The position numbers and the translations under genes are program-made. Of a DNA stretch of 64,000 nucleotides, positions 50,483 to 59,223 are shown in pieces (the first letter of the stretch is position 1; every line of letters starts with the position of its first letter). A model generated the notes under the pieces. The model had not been told where the DNA came from, made no database searches, and saw only the letters and a program-made list of their open reading frames with translations. This DNA comes from Corynebacterium sphenisci DSM 44792 (GTDB lineage Bacteria; Actinomycetota; Actinomycetes; Mycobacteriales; Mycobacteriaceae), in assembly GCF_001941505.1 (NCBI RefSeq), contig NZ_CP009248.1:1860001-1924000 (forward strand). Direction: 5' to 3'.

Positions 50483-52279
50483 CTAATTGGGAAGCGGGAA
50501 TCGGGCGAGGACCCGGGCTGCCAGGTCCTCCGTCCGCCGCGCAATGTCATCGCCGGTCCAGGAGTCCCGGGCGGCCAGGTCGACATTCAGCGAGAGACCA
50601 TTCCTATAGCCAATGTACCGCCCCTGACGGTCCTGCCGGTCCCGCTTCTCCGCGAAGGACTTGTTGCCGAGGCTGCTGTTGTACGCGGTTATGGTGAGAT
50701 TACCCAGCCGGTGTCGGTGCTCTTCCTGCACCTGAGCGGCGCGCTCCGCGCCACCCAGCATCTCTCGCCACGCGGCCGGCAGGTTCTCCCCTTGCGGAAG
50801 GATGTGCTCGATGGTCCACACGAAGCGGTTCTTCTCCTGCCGCCACAGATCGACCCAGGTCTCCTTGGTCATCGCGTCCTCCGCCAACGTGGCCAGAACG
50901 AATCGCGCGATATCGGTGTTCTCGTCGTAGATGGGGCCGGAGAGCCGGTTGCGGAACTCGTCATCGGACGCCGATACCGCGGTCAGCTTCTCCCGGACGC
51001 GCTCGACTACCGCATGACCGCGAACACCGCGAAGCGAACCTATGATCGTCATGAACAGCTTGGCCAGCACATATGTGGGCGGCGCCCCGGTCAGGTTGCG
51101 ACGCACGAAGAAACTAGTGAGGAGGTCAACGATCTCCTCGAGGTGGGCGTCGCTGAGCGCCAGCTCGTCCCGCATGGTCATGAGCCAGAGCAGGAGGACA
51201 TAAGACGTTGCGCCCTGCGCGCGCATGAGGCGCTGAAAGGCTCGGTCCAATGTGGTCGGTTGATCGACCTCGGCCACGCAATTGATGCGGCCGTAAACCT
51301 GGCTGGCGGAAACGAGGGAGTCGACCACCTTCAGGACATCCGGTTCGAGAACCTTTTCGTACACCCGGATCAGATTGGACTTCGTGGCGATGGATGCGCC
51401 AGGCACATCCGGAAGGTCTGGCTTGAAGGCGTTGTAGTAATGCCGGAGGAACCGCTCGTGTGTGGAATAACTGTCACCCAGGTTGGTCAGCATCTCGTTC
51501 CAGCGCCCGAACGCCTCACTGACCTCCATAACCTCCTTCTTCTCAGAGACCGCCAGAAGGTGGTTCTTGATCAGGTCTACGGGCGATAGCGGCATTCCCC
51601 GGTTGTTGAGGGACTCGAAGAGCACGAAGGCGTCGGCGTGGCTGCCGACCTCGATTTTCACGATGACGGCCTGCAGTGCCGCCTTGTGCACCCGCAGCGC
51701 AGCCGACGTTTCATCCAGACCCTCCCCGGTTTCGCCGAGGTCCCGGATCGCCTGCCGGAAGTACTTGTAGCACTTCTTGATTTTTCGGCTGGGGTAGTAC
51801 GGCTTCCATTCGCCCTTGACCGGCAGTCCGGCCTCCTCGAGCACCTTCAGGAAGTCGGAGAGGTTGTGCCCCTGCATCTGCGGAACCACCCTTGGTTGCC
51901 CGTCGGATCTGCGGACCAACTGGCGACTGAGGTTGTTAACGTCGGTCCGGGTATCCTCATCAAGCTCATCGAGGTGCTCCTTTAGCACCGCATAAACCGC
52001 CGCTAGGAGTAGCGTCAACGTCGTCAGCCGTTGCTGACCGTCGATTACCTCGAGCGTACTGCCCTGCAGGGCGTCGTCGGTCTGGTCGAGTGTGATAATC
52101 GTGCCGAGGAAGTGCTGACCCTCGGCGTCGACGAGGTCCTCGAACAGATCCTCCCAATGGGACTTACTCCAGGAGTATTCGCGCTGGTACGGCGGAATCT
52201 TGTAGAGGATGTTGCCCTCATGGCTAAAGAGGGCGTGCACATGATACTGGTTGGCGGACTTGATCATAGCTACGGCCAT
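50483..52279 (-). CDS. DUF262-DUF1524 fusion protein (GmrSD-like type IV restriction enzyme)
   Basis: This 598-aa protein is of the GmrSD kind. The N-terminal DUF262 (ParB/Srx-like NTPase) shows IPPYQREYSW (28-37), EVIDGQQRLTTL (77-88) and LFESLNNRGMPL (220-231). The C-terminal DUF1524 His-Me finger nuclease has WTIEHILPQ (488-496), HRLGNLTIT (523-531) and NSSLGNKSFAEKR (534-546). GmrSD proteins cleave glucosyl-hydroxymethylcytosine phage DNA, so defence against modified phages is likely; single-chain forms such as BrxU also act on modified cytosine. ATG 52279 has GAGAAGAGGG upstream. It lies 20 bp behind the ychF stop on the same strand, so it may share the ychF transcript. Codon bias is island-like. 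Confidence 0.85.
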   Translation of the reverse strand: MAVAMIKSANQYHVHALFSHEGNILYKIPPYQREYSWSKSHWEDLFEDLVDAEGQHFLGTIITLDQTDDALQGSTLEVIDGQQRLTTLTLLLAAVYAVLKEHLDELDEDTRTDVNNLSRQLVRRSDGQPRVVPQMQGHNLSDFLKVLEEAGLPVKGEWKPYYPSRKIKKCYKYFRQAIRDLGETGEGLDETSAALRVHKAALQAVIVKIEVGSHADAFVLFESLNNRGMPLSPVDLIKNHLLAVSEKKEVMEVSEAFGRWNEMLTNLGDSYSTHERFLRHYYNAFKPDLPDVPGASIATKSNLIRVYEKVLEPDVLKVVDSLVSASQVYGRINCVAEVDQPTTLDRAFQRLMRAQGATSYVLLLWLMTMRDELALSDAHLEEIVDLLTSFFVRRNLTGAPPTYVLAKLFMTIIGSLRGVRGHAVVERVREKLTAVSASDDEFRNRLSGPIYDENTDIARFVLATLAEDAMTKETWVDLWRQEKNRFVWTIEHILPQGENLPAAWREMLGGAERAAQVQEEHRHRLGNLTITAYNSSLGNKSFAEKRDRQDRQGRYIGYRNGLSLNVDLAARDSWTGDDIARRTEDLAARVLARFPLPN

Positions 52280-52299
52280 CCCTCTTCTCCGTACTGTTG

Positions 52300-53379
52300 C
52301 TATACATTGAATCTGAACTCGACGACGTCCCCGTCCCGCATGATGTAGTCCTTGCCCTCCTGGCGGACCTTGCCCCGGGACTTCGCCTCGGCCATGGAGC
52401 CGGCGTCGACGAGATCCTCGAAGGAGACGATCTCGGCCTTGATGAAGCCGCGCTCGAAGTCGGTGTGGATCACCCCGGCGGCCTGCGGGGCGGTGGCCCC
52501 GCGCGGGATGGTCCAGGCGCGGGCCTCCTTCGGCCCGGCGGTGAGGTAGGTCTGCAGCCCCAGGGTGCGGAAGCCCGCCCGGGCCAGGGAGTTCAGCCCC
52601 GGCTCGGCCTGGCCGATCTCGGCGAGCAGCTCATTGCGGGACTCCTCGTCGAGCTCCAGCAGGTCCGCCTCCGCCTTGGCGTCGAGGAAGACGCAGTCCG
52701 CCGGCTCCACCGCGCTGGCCAGCTCGGCGCGGGCGTCCTCGTCGCCGAGCACCTCCTCATCGGCGTTGAAGACGTAGAGGAAGGGCTTGGCGGTGAGCAG
52801 GTGCAGTTCGCGCAGCCCGGAGAGGTCGATGTCGTCCTGGGCGGCGAAGAGGGTGCGGCCCTCCTCCAGGATCCCCTGGGCGCGGCGGACGAGGTCCACC
52901 TGGGAGGAGACCGACTTGTCCCGCTTCGCCTCCTTCTCCAGCCGGGGCAGCGCCTTCTCGATGGTCTGCAGATCGGCGAGGATGAGCTCGGTCTCGATCA
53001 CCCCGATATCGCTGGCCGGGTCCACCCGGCCGTCGACGTGCACCACGTCGTCATCGCCGAAGACCCGCACCACCTGGCAGATGGCGTCGGCCTCGCGGAT
53101 GTTGGCGAGGAACTTGTTGCCCAGGCCCTCCCCCTCCGAGGCGCCCTTGACGATGCCGGCGATGTCCACGAAGGACACCGTGGCGGGCAGGATCCGCTCC
53201 GAGCCGAAGATCCCCGCGAGCGTCTCCAGCCGGGGGTCCGGCAGCTCGACCACGCCCACGTTGGGCTCGATGGTGGCGAAGGGGTAGTTCGCCGCCAGCA
53301 CGTCATTGCGGGTCAGCGCGTTGAACAGGGTGGATTTGCCGACATTGGGCAGACCGACGATTCCAAGAGTTAGGCTCAC
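52300..53379 (-). CDS. ychF: Ribosome-binding ATPase YchF (OBG family)
   Basis: This 359-aa P-loop protein hydrolyses ATP in preference to GTP and binds ribosomes. The motifs are G1 [16 protein letters not shown]2/G3 ([30 protein letters not shown]), the ATP-type NVFNADE-like segment ([11 protein letters not shown]) and the C-terminal TGS domain ending in [21 protein letters not shown] 53379 follows TAGGAT (minus strand, 53388-53393) by 8 nt with no Shine-Dalgarno; the longer frame is rejected. Length matches the family (about 361 aa). In actinobacteria it usually neighbours the xseA block, as here. Confidence 0.95.
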   Translation of the reverse strand: MSLTLGIVGLPNVGKSTLFNALTRNDVLAANYPFATIEPNVGVVELPDPRLETLAGIFGSERILPATVSFVDIAGIVKGASEGEGLGNKFLANIREADAICQVVRVFGDDDVVHVDGRVDPASDIGVIETELILADLQTIEKALPRLEKEAKRDKSVSSQVDLVRRAQGILEEGRTLFAAQDDIDLSGLRELHLLTAKPFLYVFNADEEVLGDEDARAELASAVEPADCVFLDAKAEADLLELDEESRNELLAEIGQAEPGLNSLARAGFRTLGLQTYLTAGPKEARAWTIPRGATAPQAAGVIHTDFERGFIKAEIVSFEDLVDAGSMAEAKSRGKVRQEGKDYIMRDGDVVEFRFNV

Positions 53380-53638
53380 GCCCACCCATCCTACGGGGCC
53401 GGCCGGGCCGGGCCGGCGGCCGGCTCCGGGATCCGGCCCCGCCGCGGCCGCGCCGGCGGCCCCCCGCAGCACCCCCGCCCGGCCGCCGGGGGCACGCGGC
53501 ACCCGCAGCCGGGGGCACCCGGGGAAAATTCTTCCCGATCCGAAAAGCCACCGCTAACATCAGGGCCGCCCGGTCCGCCGGGCGGGGGCCGACCCCGCCG
53601 GCCGGACCATGTCCCGACTAACGGATCGGACCTGACAC

Positions 53639-55321
53639 ATGACCGCAGATTCCGCCGGCACCGCCGGCACCCCCCAGCGGCGGGAGGTGTTCTCCTCCCG
53701 CGCCGCCTTCCTCTTCGCCGCGATCGGCTCCGCGGTGGGCCTGGGGAACATCTGGCGCTTCCCCTACGTGGCCTACGAGTCCGGCGGCGGCGCCTTCCTC
53801 ATCCCCTACATCGTCGCCCTGCTCACCGCGGGCATCCCCCTGCTCTTCCTCGACTACGCCCTCGGCCACCGCTTCCGCGGCTCCGCGCCGAAGACGTACC
53901 GCCGGATCAAGCCCTGGGCGGAGCCGGTGGGCTGGGTCCAGGTCGGGATCTCCTTCTTCATCACCGTGTACTACTCGGTGATCATCGCCTGGGCCGCCAT
54001 CTACGCCTGGAAGTCCATCGGCAAGACCTGGGGCGATGACCCCAACGGGCACTTCTTCGGGGACTTCCTGCAGGCCGACACCGAGACCGTGACCTCCCTG
54101 GACTTCGTCGGCCCGATCGCGATCGTGCTGCTGCTGGTCTGGGTGGCGGTGATCGCGGTGCTCGCGCTCGGCGTGGACAAGGGCATCGGCAAGGTGTCCA
54201 AGATGTTCATCCCGCTGCTCATCGTGCTGTTCATCGCGGTGGTCGCGTTCTCGCTGACCCTGGACGGCGCCGTGGACGGCCTGGACGCCTTCTTCACCCC
54301 GAACTGGTCGGCGCTGTCGGACTCCCAGGTGTGGATCGCCGCCTACGGGCAGATCTTCTTCTCCCTGTCCGTGGCCTTCGGCATCATGCTGACCTACTCC
54401 TCCTACCTGAAGCCGCGCACCAACCTCACCGGCACCGGCCTGGTCACCGCCTTCGCGAACTCCTCCTTCGAGGTCCTCGCCGGCATCGGCGTCTTCGCCA
54501 CCCTGGGCTTCATGGCCGCCCAGACCGGGGAGCCCATCGGCGAGGTGGTCACCGGCGGCATCGGCCTGGCCTTCATCGCCTTCCCCACGGTCATCTCCCA
54601 GATGCCCGGGGTGGTGGGCAGCGTCTTCGGCGTGCTCTTCTTCGTCTCCCTCACCGTGGCCGGGTTCACCTCCCTGATGTCCCTGCTGGAGGTGGTGGTC
54701 TCCGCCGCCCAGGACAAGCTGGACCTGCCGCGGCGCACCGCGGTGCTGGGCATCGGCGGGGCGATGGCGGTCATCGCCATGATCCTCTTCCCCACCACCA
54801 CCGGCCTGGTCACCCTGGACATCATGGACCGCTGGACCAACCAGATCGGCATCGTCGGCGTGGCCCTGGCCGCGATCATCGTGCTGGACTGGGTGCTGCG
54901 CCGCACCGACGAGTTCGGGATGCACCTCAACGCGGTGTCCTCCTTCAAGGTGGGCACCTGGTGGCGGGTGTGCGTGGCGAACATCACCCCGATCGTGCTG
55001 GGCTTCACCCTGCTGCAGGAGATCCTGGAGCGGATGCGGGAGCCCTACGAGGGCTACTCCGCCGCCCAGCTGGGCTGGTTCGGCTGGGGCGTGATCGCCG
55101 TCATCGTGGTCGGCGCGCTGATGATGACCGTCGCGCCCTGGCGCGGGGACCACTACCTGGACGGCCCGCCCGGCTCCGATTTCGGGGTGCGCCCGGCGCA
55201 TAAGCTGGCGCTGCGCGCCCCGCAGCTGGCCGACCGGGACACCGCCGCCTCCGCGGAGGCCGCCGAGGCCCGGGCCGCCGCCGCGGCCGCGGAGACCACC
55301 GACTCCGGGAAGGAGGACTGA
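53639..55321 (+). CDS. metP: Methionine/alanine importer MetP (NSS family)
   Basis: This 560-aa sodium:neurotransmitter symporter family carrier has about twelve helices. It starts with FSSRAAFLFAAIGSAVGLGNIWRFPYVAYESGGGAFLIPY, the Na1/Na2-site signature. C. glutamicum MetPS, a Na+-dependent methionine and alanine importer, pairs such a carrier with a tiny partner, and that partner is encoded 1 bp downstream. The hydrophilic tail is Ala/Glu-rich. The Shine-Dalgarno before ATG 53639 is poor (GGA). TAACAT near 53552 could be a -10, giving a leader of about 80 nt. Confidence 0.9.
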   Translation: MTADSAGTAGTPQRREVFSSRAAFLFAAIGSAVGLGNIWRFPYVAYESGGGAFLIPYIVALLTAGIPLLFLDYALGHRFRGSAPKTYRRIKPWAEPVGWVQVGISFFITVYYSVIIAWAAIYAWKSIGKTWGDDPNGHFFGDFLQADTETVTSLDFVGPIAIVLLLVWVAVIAVLALGVDKGIGKVSKMFIPLLIVLFIAVVAFSLTLDGAVDGLDAFFTPNWSALSDSQVWIAAYGQIFFSLSVAFGIMLTYSSYLKPRTNLTGTGLVTAFANSSFEVLAGIGVFATLGFMAAQTGEPIGEVVTGGIGLAFIAFPTVISQMPGVVGSVFGVLFFVSLTVAGFTSLMSLLEVVVSAAQDKLDLPRRTAVLGIGGAMAVIAMILFPTTTGLVTLDIMDRWTNQIGIVGVALAAIIVLDWVLRRTDEFGMHLNAVSSFKVGTWWRVCVANITPIVLGFTLLQEILERMREPYEGYSAAQLGWFGWGVIAVIVVGALMMTVAPWRGDHYLDGPPGSDFGVRPAHKLALRAPQLADRDTAASAEAAEARAAAAAAETTDSGKED

Positions 55322-55322
55322 C

Positions 55323-55490
55323 ATGAGCGGAATCGCGATCGTGATGATGGCACTGTTCATCCTGATCATCTGGGGTGGCCTGGCGCTGGCCATCGCGCAC
55401 CTCATGCGCCACCCCGACGAGAGCTCCGGGGAGCTGGGCACCACGCCGGAGCTCTCCGATGAGGCGCTCGCCGATCTCGAGCGGGCCTGA
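55323..55490 (+). CDS. metS: MetS, small subunit of the MetPS methionine importer
   Basis: This 55-aa single-span membrane protein begins MSGIAIVMMALFILIIWGGL and continues ALAIAHLMRHPDESSGELG, ending in DEALADLERA. ATG 55323 follows AAGGAGG and lies 1 bp after the metP stop. Size, position and topology match MetS of C. glutamicum (about 60 aa), which is needed for MetP transport activity. Confidence 0.88.
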   Translation: MSGIAIVMMALFILIIWGGLALAIAHLMRHPDESSGELGTTPELSDEALADLERA

Positions 55491-55628
55491 GCGCCCGCAC
55501 CCGGCACCATCGCGGCCGTCGCCGCCGCGCCCCGGAACCGCCGTTCCCGGGGCGCCGGCGGCGGCGGCCGCCGCGCCTTCCCCGGCACCCGGGTTCACCT
55601 GAGGGCGCCCAGACTGCATAATGTCCCC

Positions 55629-57161
55629 GTGAGCGACAACGACAAGACCCCGGAGAACAACGGCGGCGACCCGGCCGAGCGCGACATCGTCGACCAGATC
55701 GCCGGTGCCAGCCGGCTGAGCGTCGAGGAGACCCTCGCCGTGCCCGGCGACGACCAGGCCCCGGCGGTGCACGCCCCCGCCGATGACGAGGCGATCGACG
55801 ATCTCCTCGACGAGTCCGCGGACGAGACCATCGACCGCGCGGACGTGATCGGCGAGGGCGCCCGCTGGTTCGCCGCCTGGTGCCTGCGCTTCCTCATCGT
55901 CGCCGCGGCGCTCTACGTCGCCTGGCTGGGCCTGAGCAAGGTCTGGGGCGGGCTGCTGCCGGTGCTGCTGGCGCTCATCGTGTCCACGGTGCTGTGGCCG
56001 GTGGCGGCGACGCTGCGCAAGGCGAAGCTGCCCGCCTCCCTGGCCGCGATCGTGGCGCTGCTCGGCTCCATCGCCGTCGTCGGCGGGGTGTTCGCGCTGA
56101 TGGCCCCGGTGATCCGCAGCCAGCTGCCCTCCCTGGTGCAGCAGTTCGACGAGGGCATCCGGCATCTGCAGGACACCCTGATGAAGCCGCCGTTCAACGT
56201 CAACGGCGAGCAGGTCTCCGAGGCCCTGGACCAGGCCACCAACTGGCTGCAGGAGCAGTCCGGGCAGATCGCCGGCACCGTGGTGCAGGGCGTCTCCGCG
56301 GTCGGCTCGGTGGCCATCACCCTCGGCGTCACCCTGGTGCTCACCTTCTTCTTCATCAAGGACGGGGACCGCTTCCTGCCCTGGATCCGGCGGATCACCG
56401 GCCGCCGGCTGGGCTGGCACCTCACCGAGGTGCTCTCCCGGTCCTGGAACACCCTGTCCGGGTTCATCCGCACCCAGGCGCTGGTCTCCCTCATCGACGC
56501 GGTGTTCATCGGCGGCGGGCTGTGGCTGCTCAACGTGCCGCTGGCCCTGGTGCTGGCGGTGATCACCTTCTTCGCCGGGTTCATCCCGATCGTCGGCGCG
56601 GTCAGCGCCGGCTTCATCGCGGTGGTCGTCGCCCTGGTCGCCAACGGGCTGTCCACCGCCATCTTCGCCCTGCTGCTCATCCTCGCGGTGCAGCAGATCG
56701 AGGGCAACATCCTCTCCCCGATGCTGCAGTCCAAGGCCATGGACCTGCATGCCGCGATCGTGCTGCTGGCGGTCACCGTCGGTGGCGGCATCTTCGGCAT
56801 CATCGGCGCCTTCCTCGCCGTGCCGGTGGCCGCGGTGCTCGCCGTGTGGTTCCGCTACCTCGGCGATCTCACCGATCTGCGCACCGGGGTGAAGACCGCC
56901 AAGGACATCCAGTTCGCCACCGAGGCCGGCTCCATCTCCGGGATGCAGACCGAGGCGATGGGCCGGCTGATGCGCGACCGGCTGCTGCGCCACCACGGCG
57001 ACCCGGCCGAGGAGGACGGGGAGGCCGGCGACGAGCCCCGGCCGCCGGCGGATTCCGCGGACACCGTGGCCCGCGCCCAGGGCATCGAGGAGCCGGAGAC
57101 CCGCGGGTCCTCCTTCACCCGGCTGACCAAGATCGTGCGCCCGCCCTTCCGGCGCCGCTGA
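55629..57161 (+). CDS. AI-2E family transporter (TqsA/YdiK-like permease)
   Basis: This 510-aa membrane protein has an acidic N-terminal region of about 75 residues. About eight helices follow, with VTLVLTFFFIKDGDRFLPWI and VQQIEGNILSPMLQSKAMDLHAAIVLLAV, the family signature near the C-terminal helices. The tail is acidic and disordered. The family includes quorum-signal exporters and Na+/H+ antiporters, so the substrate is open. GTG 55629 follows CATAAT (55617-55622) by 6 nt, so it is probably leaderless. Confidence 0.86.
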   Translation: MSDNDKTPENNGGDPAERDIVDQIAGASRLSVEETLAVPGDDQAPAVHAPADDEAIDDLLDESADETIDRADVIGEGARWFAAWCLRFLIVAAALYVAWLGLSKVWGGLLPVLLALIVSTVLWPVAATLRKAKLPASLAAIVALLGSIAVVGGVFALMAPVIRSQLPSLVQQFDEGIRHLQDTLMKPPFNVNGEQVSEALDQATNWLQEQSGQIAGTVVQGVSAVGSVAITLGVTLVLTFFFIKDGDRFLPWIRRITGRRLGWHLTEVLSRSWNTLSGFIRTQALVSLIDAVFIGGGLWLLNVPLALVLAVITFFAGFIPIVGAVSAGFIAVVVALVANGLSTAIFALLLILAVQQIEGNILSPMLQSKAMDLHAAIVLLAVTVGGGIFGIIGAFLAVPVAAVLAVWFRYLGDLTDLRTGVKTAKDIQFATEAGSISGMQTEAMGRLMRDRLLRHHGDPAEEDGEAGDEPRPPADSADTVARAQGIEEPETRGSSFTRLTKIVRPPFRRR

Positions 57162-57330
57162 CCCGTCCGCACCCCGACCCCGCGCCGCCGGGGCGCACCC
57201 GCCCCGGGCGCGCCCCGGCGGCGTCGCCGATCCCGGCGTCCTCGCCCCGCGACCGCCCGGGGTGCCCGCGCGACACCCAGACCCCGTGCGGTGCCCCGAC
57301 CGGGCCCGGGGGGTCGGTAACATCCCTGGC

Positions 57331-58635
57331 GTGTCCGCCACCAACGCCGCCCCCGCACCGCCCCCGCCCGCCCAGGCGGGACCGCGGCGGCTGCCGCTGT
57401 GGGCCCCGGCGGCGCTGCTCCTGCTCGCCGCCGCGGCGGGCGTGGCGGTGTCCACGCCGACCGGCTCCCTCGGCTGGCCCTACCTGATCCTCTTCCTGCT
57501 CGCCGCACTCGCCGGGGTGGCCTGGGTGGATCCGCGCGGCCTGGTCGTCGCGGTCTCCCAGATCCCGGTGCTGTTCAGCCTGCTCACCCCGGTGACCGCC
57601 TGGTTCACCGCCTCCTTCGCCGACCCGGCGGTGGGCGGCGCCCTGGCGTCCACCCCCCGTAAGACCCGGCTCATCACCGCCGTCTACCCGGTGGTGCAGT
57701 TCTTCCCCTGGATGCTGGCCATGCTGGTGCTGTGCACCGCGGTGGGCATCTGGCGCTATCTGCGGATCCGCACCGAGAACAACCTCATCGCCCGCGCCGA
57801 GCGCAAGCGCGCCCGGGAGCGCCGCCGCGCCCAGGAGGGCAGCCGGGAGGCTGCCCGGGCCCGGCGCCGGATCGCCGAGCACGGCGCCGGCGGCGGCCGA
57901 CCCCGCCCGGGCCGGGCCTCCGAGGTCGTCGCCGAGGCGGATCGCCGCCGACAGCCGCATGCCGCGCGCCGGCCCGATCCCGCCGCGGGCTCCCGTCCGG
58001 TGCGCGCCGGGGAGCGCCGCACCCGGGGCGCCGATCCGCGCGCGACCGGCCCCCGCCGGGTCGCCGCCGGGGATCCGCGCCGGATGCAGGGGCCGCGCCG
58101 GCCGGGTCCGCAGGACCCGCGCCGCGATCCCCGCGACCCGCGGGACCCCCGCGATCCGCGGCAGGGCCGCGGCGGCCGGGAGGCCCGGGTGCCCCGCGGG
58201 CCGATGGATCCGCGCGGCGGCCGCGGGGTCCGCGAACCCCGTCCCCAGCCGCAGCCGCAGCGCCGGGATCCCCGTGATCCGCGCGACCCGCGCGATCCGC
58301 GGGTTATCCGGGATCCCCGCGGGATCCGCGATCCCCGGGATCCGCGGGAGGTCCGGGACCCCAGGGGTCCCCGGGATCCGCGGCATGCCCGGGGCGGCCG
58401 GGATCCCCGCCTGGAGCGGGATCCCCGGCACGCCCGCACGGGGCGGGACCCCCGGCAGGAGCAGGATCCGCGCGGCCCGCGGCGGGTCGCAGATCCCCGG
58501 GATCCCCGGGACCCCCGCACCGCCCGGGATCCCCGGGACCCCCGCGCGGCCCGGGATCCATACCGGGGCGAGGGCCCGCACCCGCGCTACCGCGGTCGGC
58601 CGGGGGACGGCCCCCGGCACGGCGATCCCCGGTAG
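57331..58635 (+). CDS. DUF6542 domain protein with long Asp-Pro-Arg repeat tail
   Basis: This 434-aa protein has three to four membrane helices in residues 20-150 (LPLWAPAALLLLAAAAGVAV and WPYLILFLLAALAGVAWVD, then VVQFFPWMLAMLVLCTAVGIW), the DUF6542 part found next to xseA in actinobacteria. It is followed by a highly basic stretch and then about 150 residues dominated by DPR (RDPRDPRDPRDPR and variants, about two dozen copies). The tail should be cytoplasmic, disordered and evenly charged (Arg/Asp). GTG 57331 follows TAACAT (57318-57323) by 7 nt. I do not know of such a tail in the mycobacterial homologue. Function unknown. Confidence 0.78.
   Translation: MSATNAAPAPPPPAQAGPRRLPLWAPAALLLLAAAAGVAVSTPTGSLGWPYLILFLLAALAGVAWVDPRGLVVAVSQIPVLFSLLTPVTAWFTASFADPAVGGALASTPRKTRLITAVYPVVQFFPWMLAMLVLCTAVGIWRYLRIRTENNLIARAERKRARERRRAQEGSREAARARRRIAEHGAGGGRPRPGRASEVVAEADRRRQPHAARRPDPAAGSRPVRAGERRTRGADPRATGPRRVAAGDPRRMQGPRRPGPQDPRRDPRDPRDPRDPRQGRGGREARVPRGPMDPRGGRGVREPRPQPQPQRRDPRDPRDPRDPRVIRDPRGIRDPRDPREVRDPRGPRDPRHARGGRDPRLERDPRHARTGRDPRQEQDPRGPRRVADPRDPRDPRTARDPRDPRAARDPYRGEGPHPRYRGRPGDGPRHGDPR
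58110..58562 (+). repeat. Coding minisatellite of 9-bp units (Asp-Pro-Arg)
   Basis: The DNA is built of imperfect units GAT/GAC-CCG/CCC-CGC/CGG, in runs of up to five and interrupted by short variants. It encodes the DPR tail of the DUF6542 protein. Such a tract is prone to slippage and copy-number change between strains. It keeps frame throughout, so it is under coding selection. Confidence 0.75.
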
Positions 58636-58722
58636 CGCCGGGGCGCCGGGCACCTACAATCGGCGGCGAACCGCGGCCGCCGGATCCGGCGGCCGCCCCG
58701 CCCCCGTCCCCAGGAGGTCGCC

Positions 58723-59223
58723 ATGAACGCGCCCGCACCGCTCCGCCTGGCCGCCGGTCTCGCGGTCACCGCCGCCGAGGAGGCCTTCCGGCTGCCCTAC
58801 CGGCTGCGCCGGGCGCCCGCCCGGGTGGCCGCCGCCCCCGGCGCGGTCGCCGACGCCGGCGCTAGCGCGGCGGGCCGGGCCGGCACCCGGGTGCTCGCCC
58901 GGGCGCTGCGGGTGCAGCAGAACCTCTCCGCGCTGGCCGCCAAGGGCGATGAGGCGCTGGCCGACCTCGTCGCCGACGACTCCGCCGCCGGGGCGGAGGC
59001 GGTCTTCGACGACGACCCCGGCGCCGGGGTGCGCGCCACCACCGCGGAGCAGACCGCCCTGGCGGTGGGCTACCCGGAGCTGGACGCCGATGGTCTGGAG
59101 GATCTGCTCCCCGAGCTGGACCGGGCGCGGATCGCCGCGCTGCTGGACTACGAGCTGGCGCACGGCGACCGGCCGGCCTTCACCACCCTGCTGGGCAACG
59201 CGCTGGCGCAGGCGGGGTCCTGA
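58723..59223 (+). CDS. Lipid droplet-associated-type protein upstream of xseA
   Basis: This 166-aa protein starts [42 protein letters not shown]. An amphipathic N-terminal region is followed by [26 protein letters not shown] helices and an acidic C-terminal half ([34 protein letters not shown]). The mycobacterial homologue next to xseA is often named lipid droplet-associated protein (recalled naming, not checked). ATG 58723 has AGGAGG upstream; TACAAT near 58654 is a likely -10. The stop overlaps xseA (TGATG), so expression is coupled. Confidence 0.72.
   Translation: MNAPAPLRLAAGLAVTAAEEAFRLPYRLRRAPARVAAAPGAVADAGASAAGRAGTRVLARALRVQQNLSALAAKGDEALADLVADDSAAGAEAVFDDDPGAGVRATTAEQTALAVGYPELDADGLEDLLPELDRARIAALLDYELAHGDRPAFTTLLGNALAQAGS

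Noticed and set aside
58110..58562. Short repeats suggestive of a CRISPR array or tandem intergenic repeat
   Set aside because: Units are 9 bp, have no unique spacers and stay in frame within an open reading frame, so this is a coding repeat.
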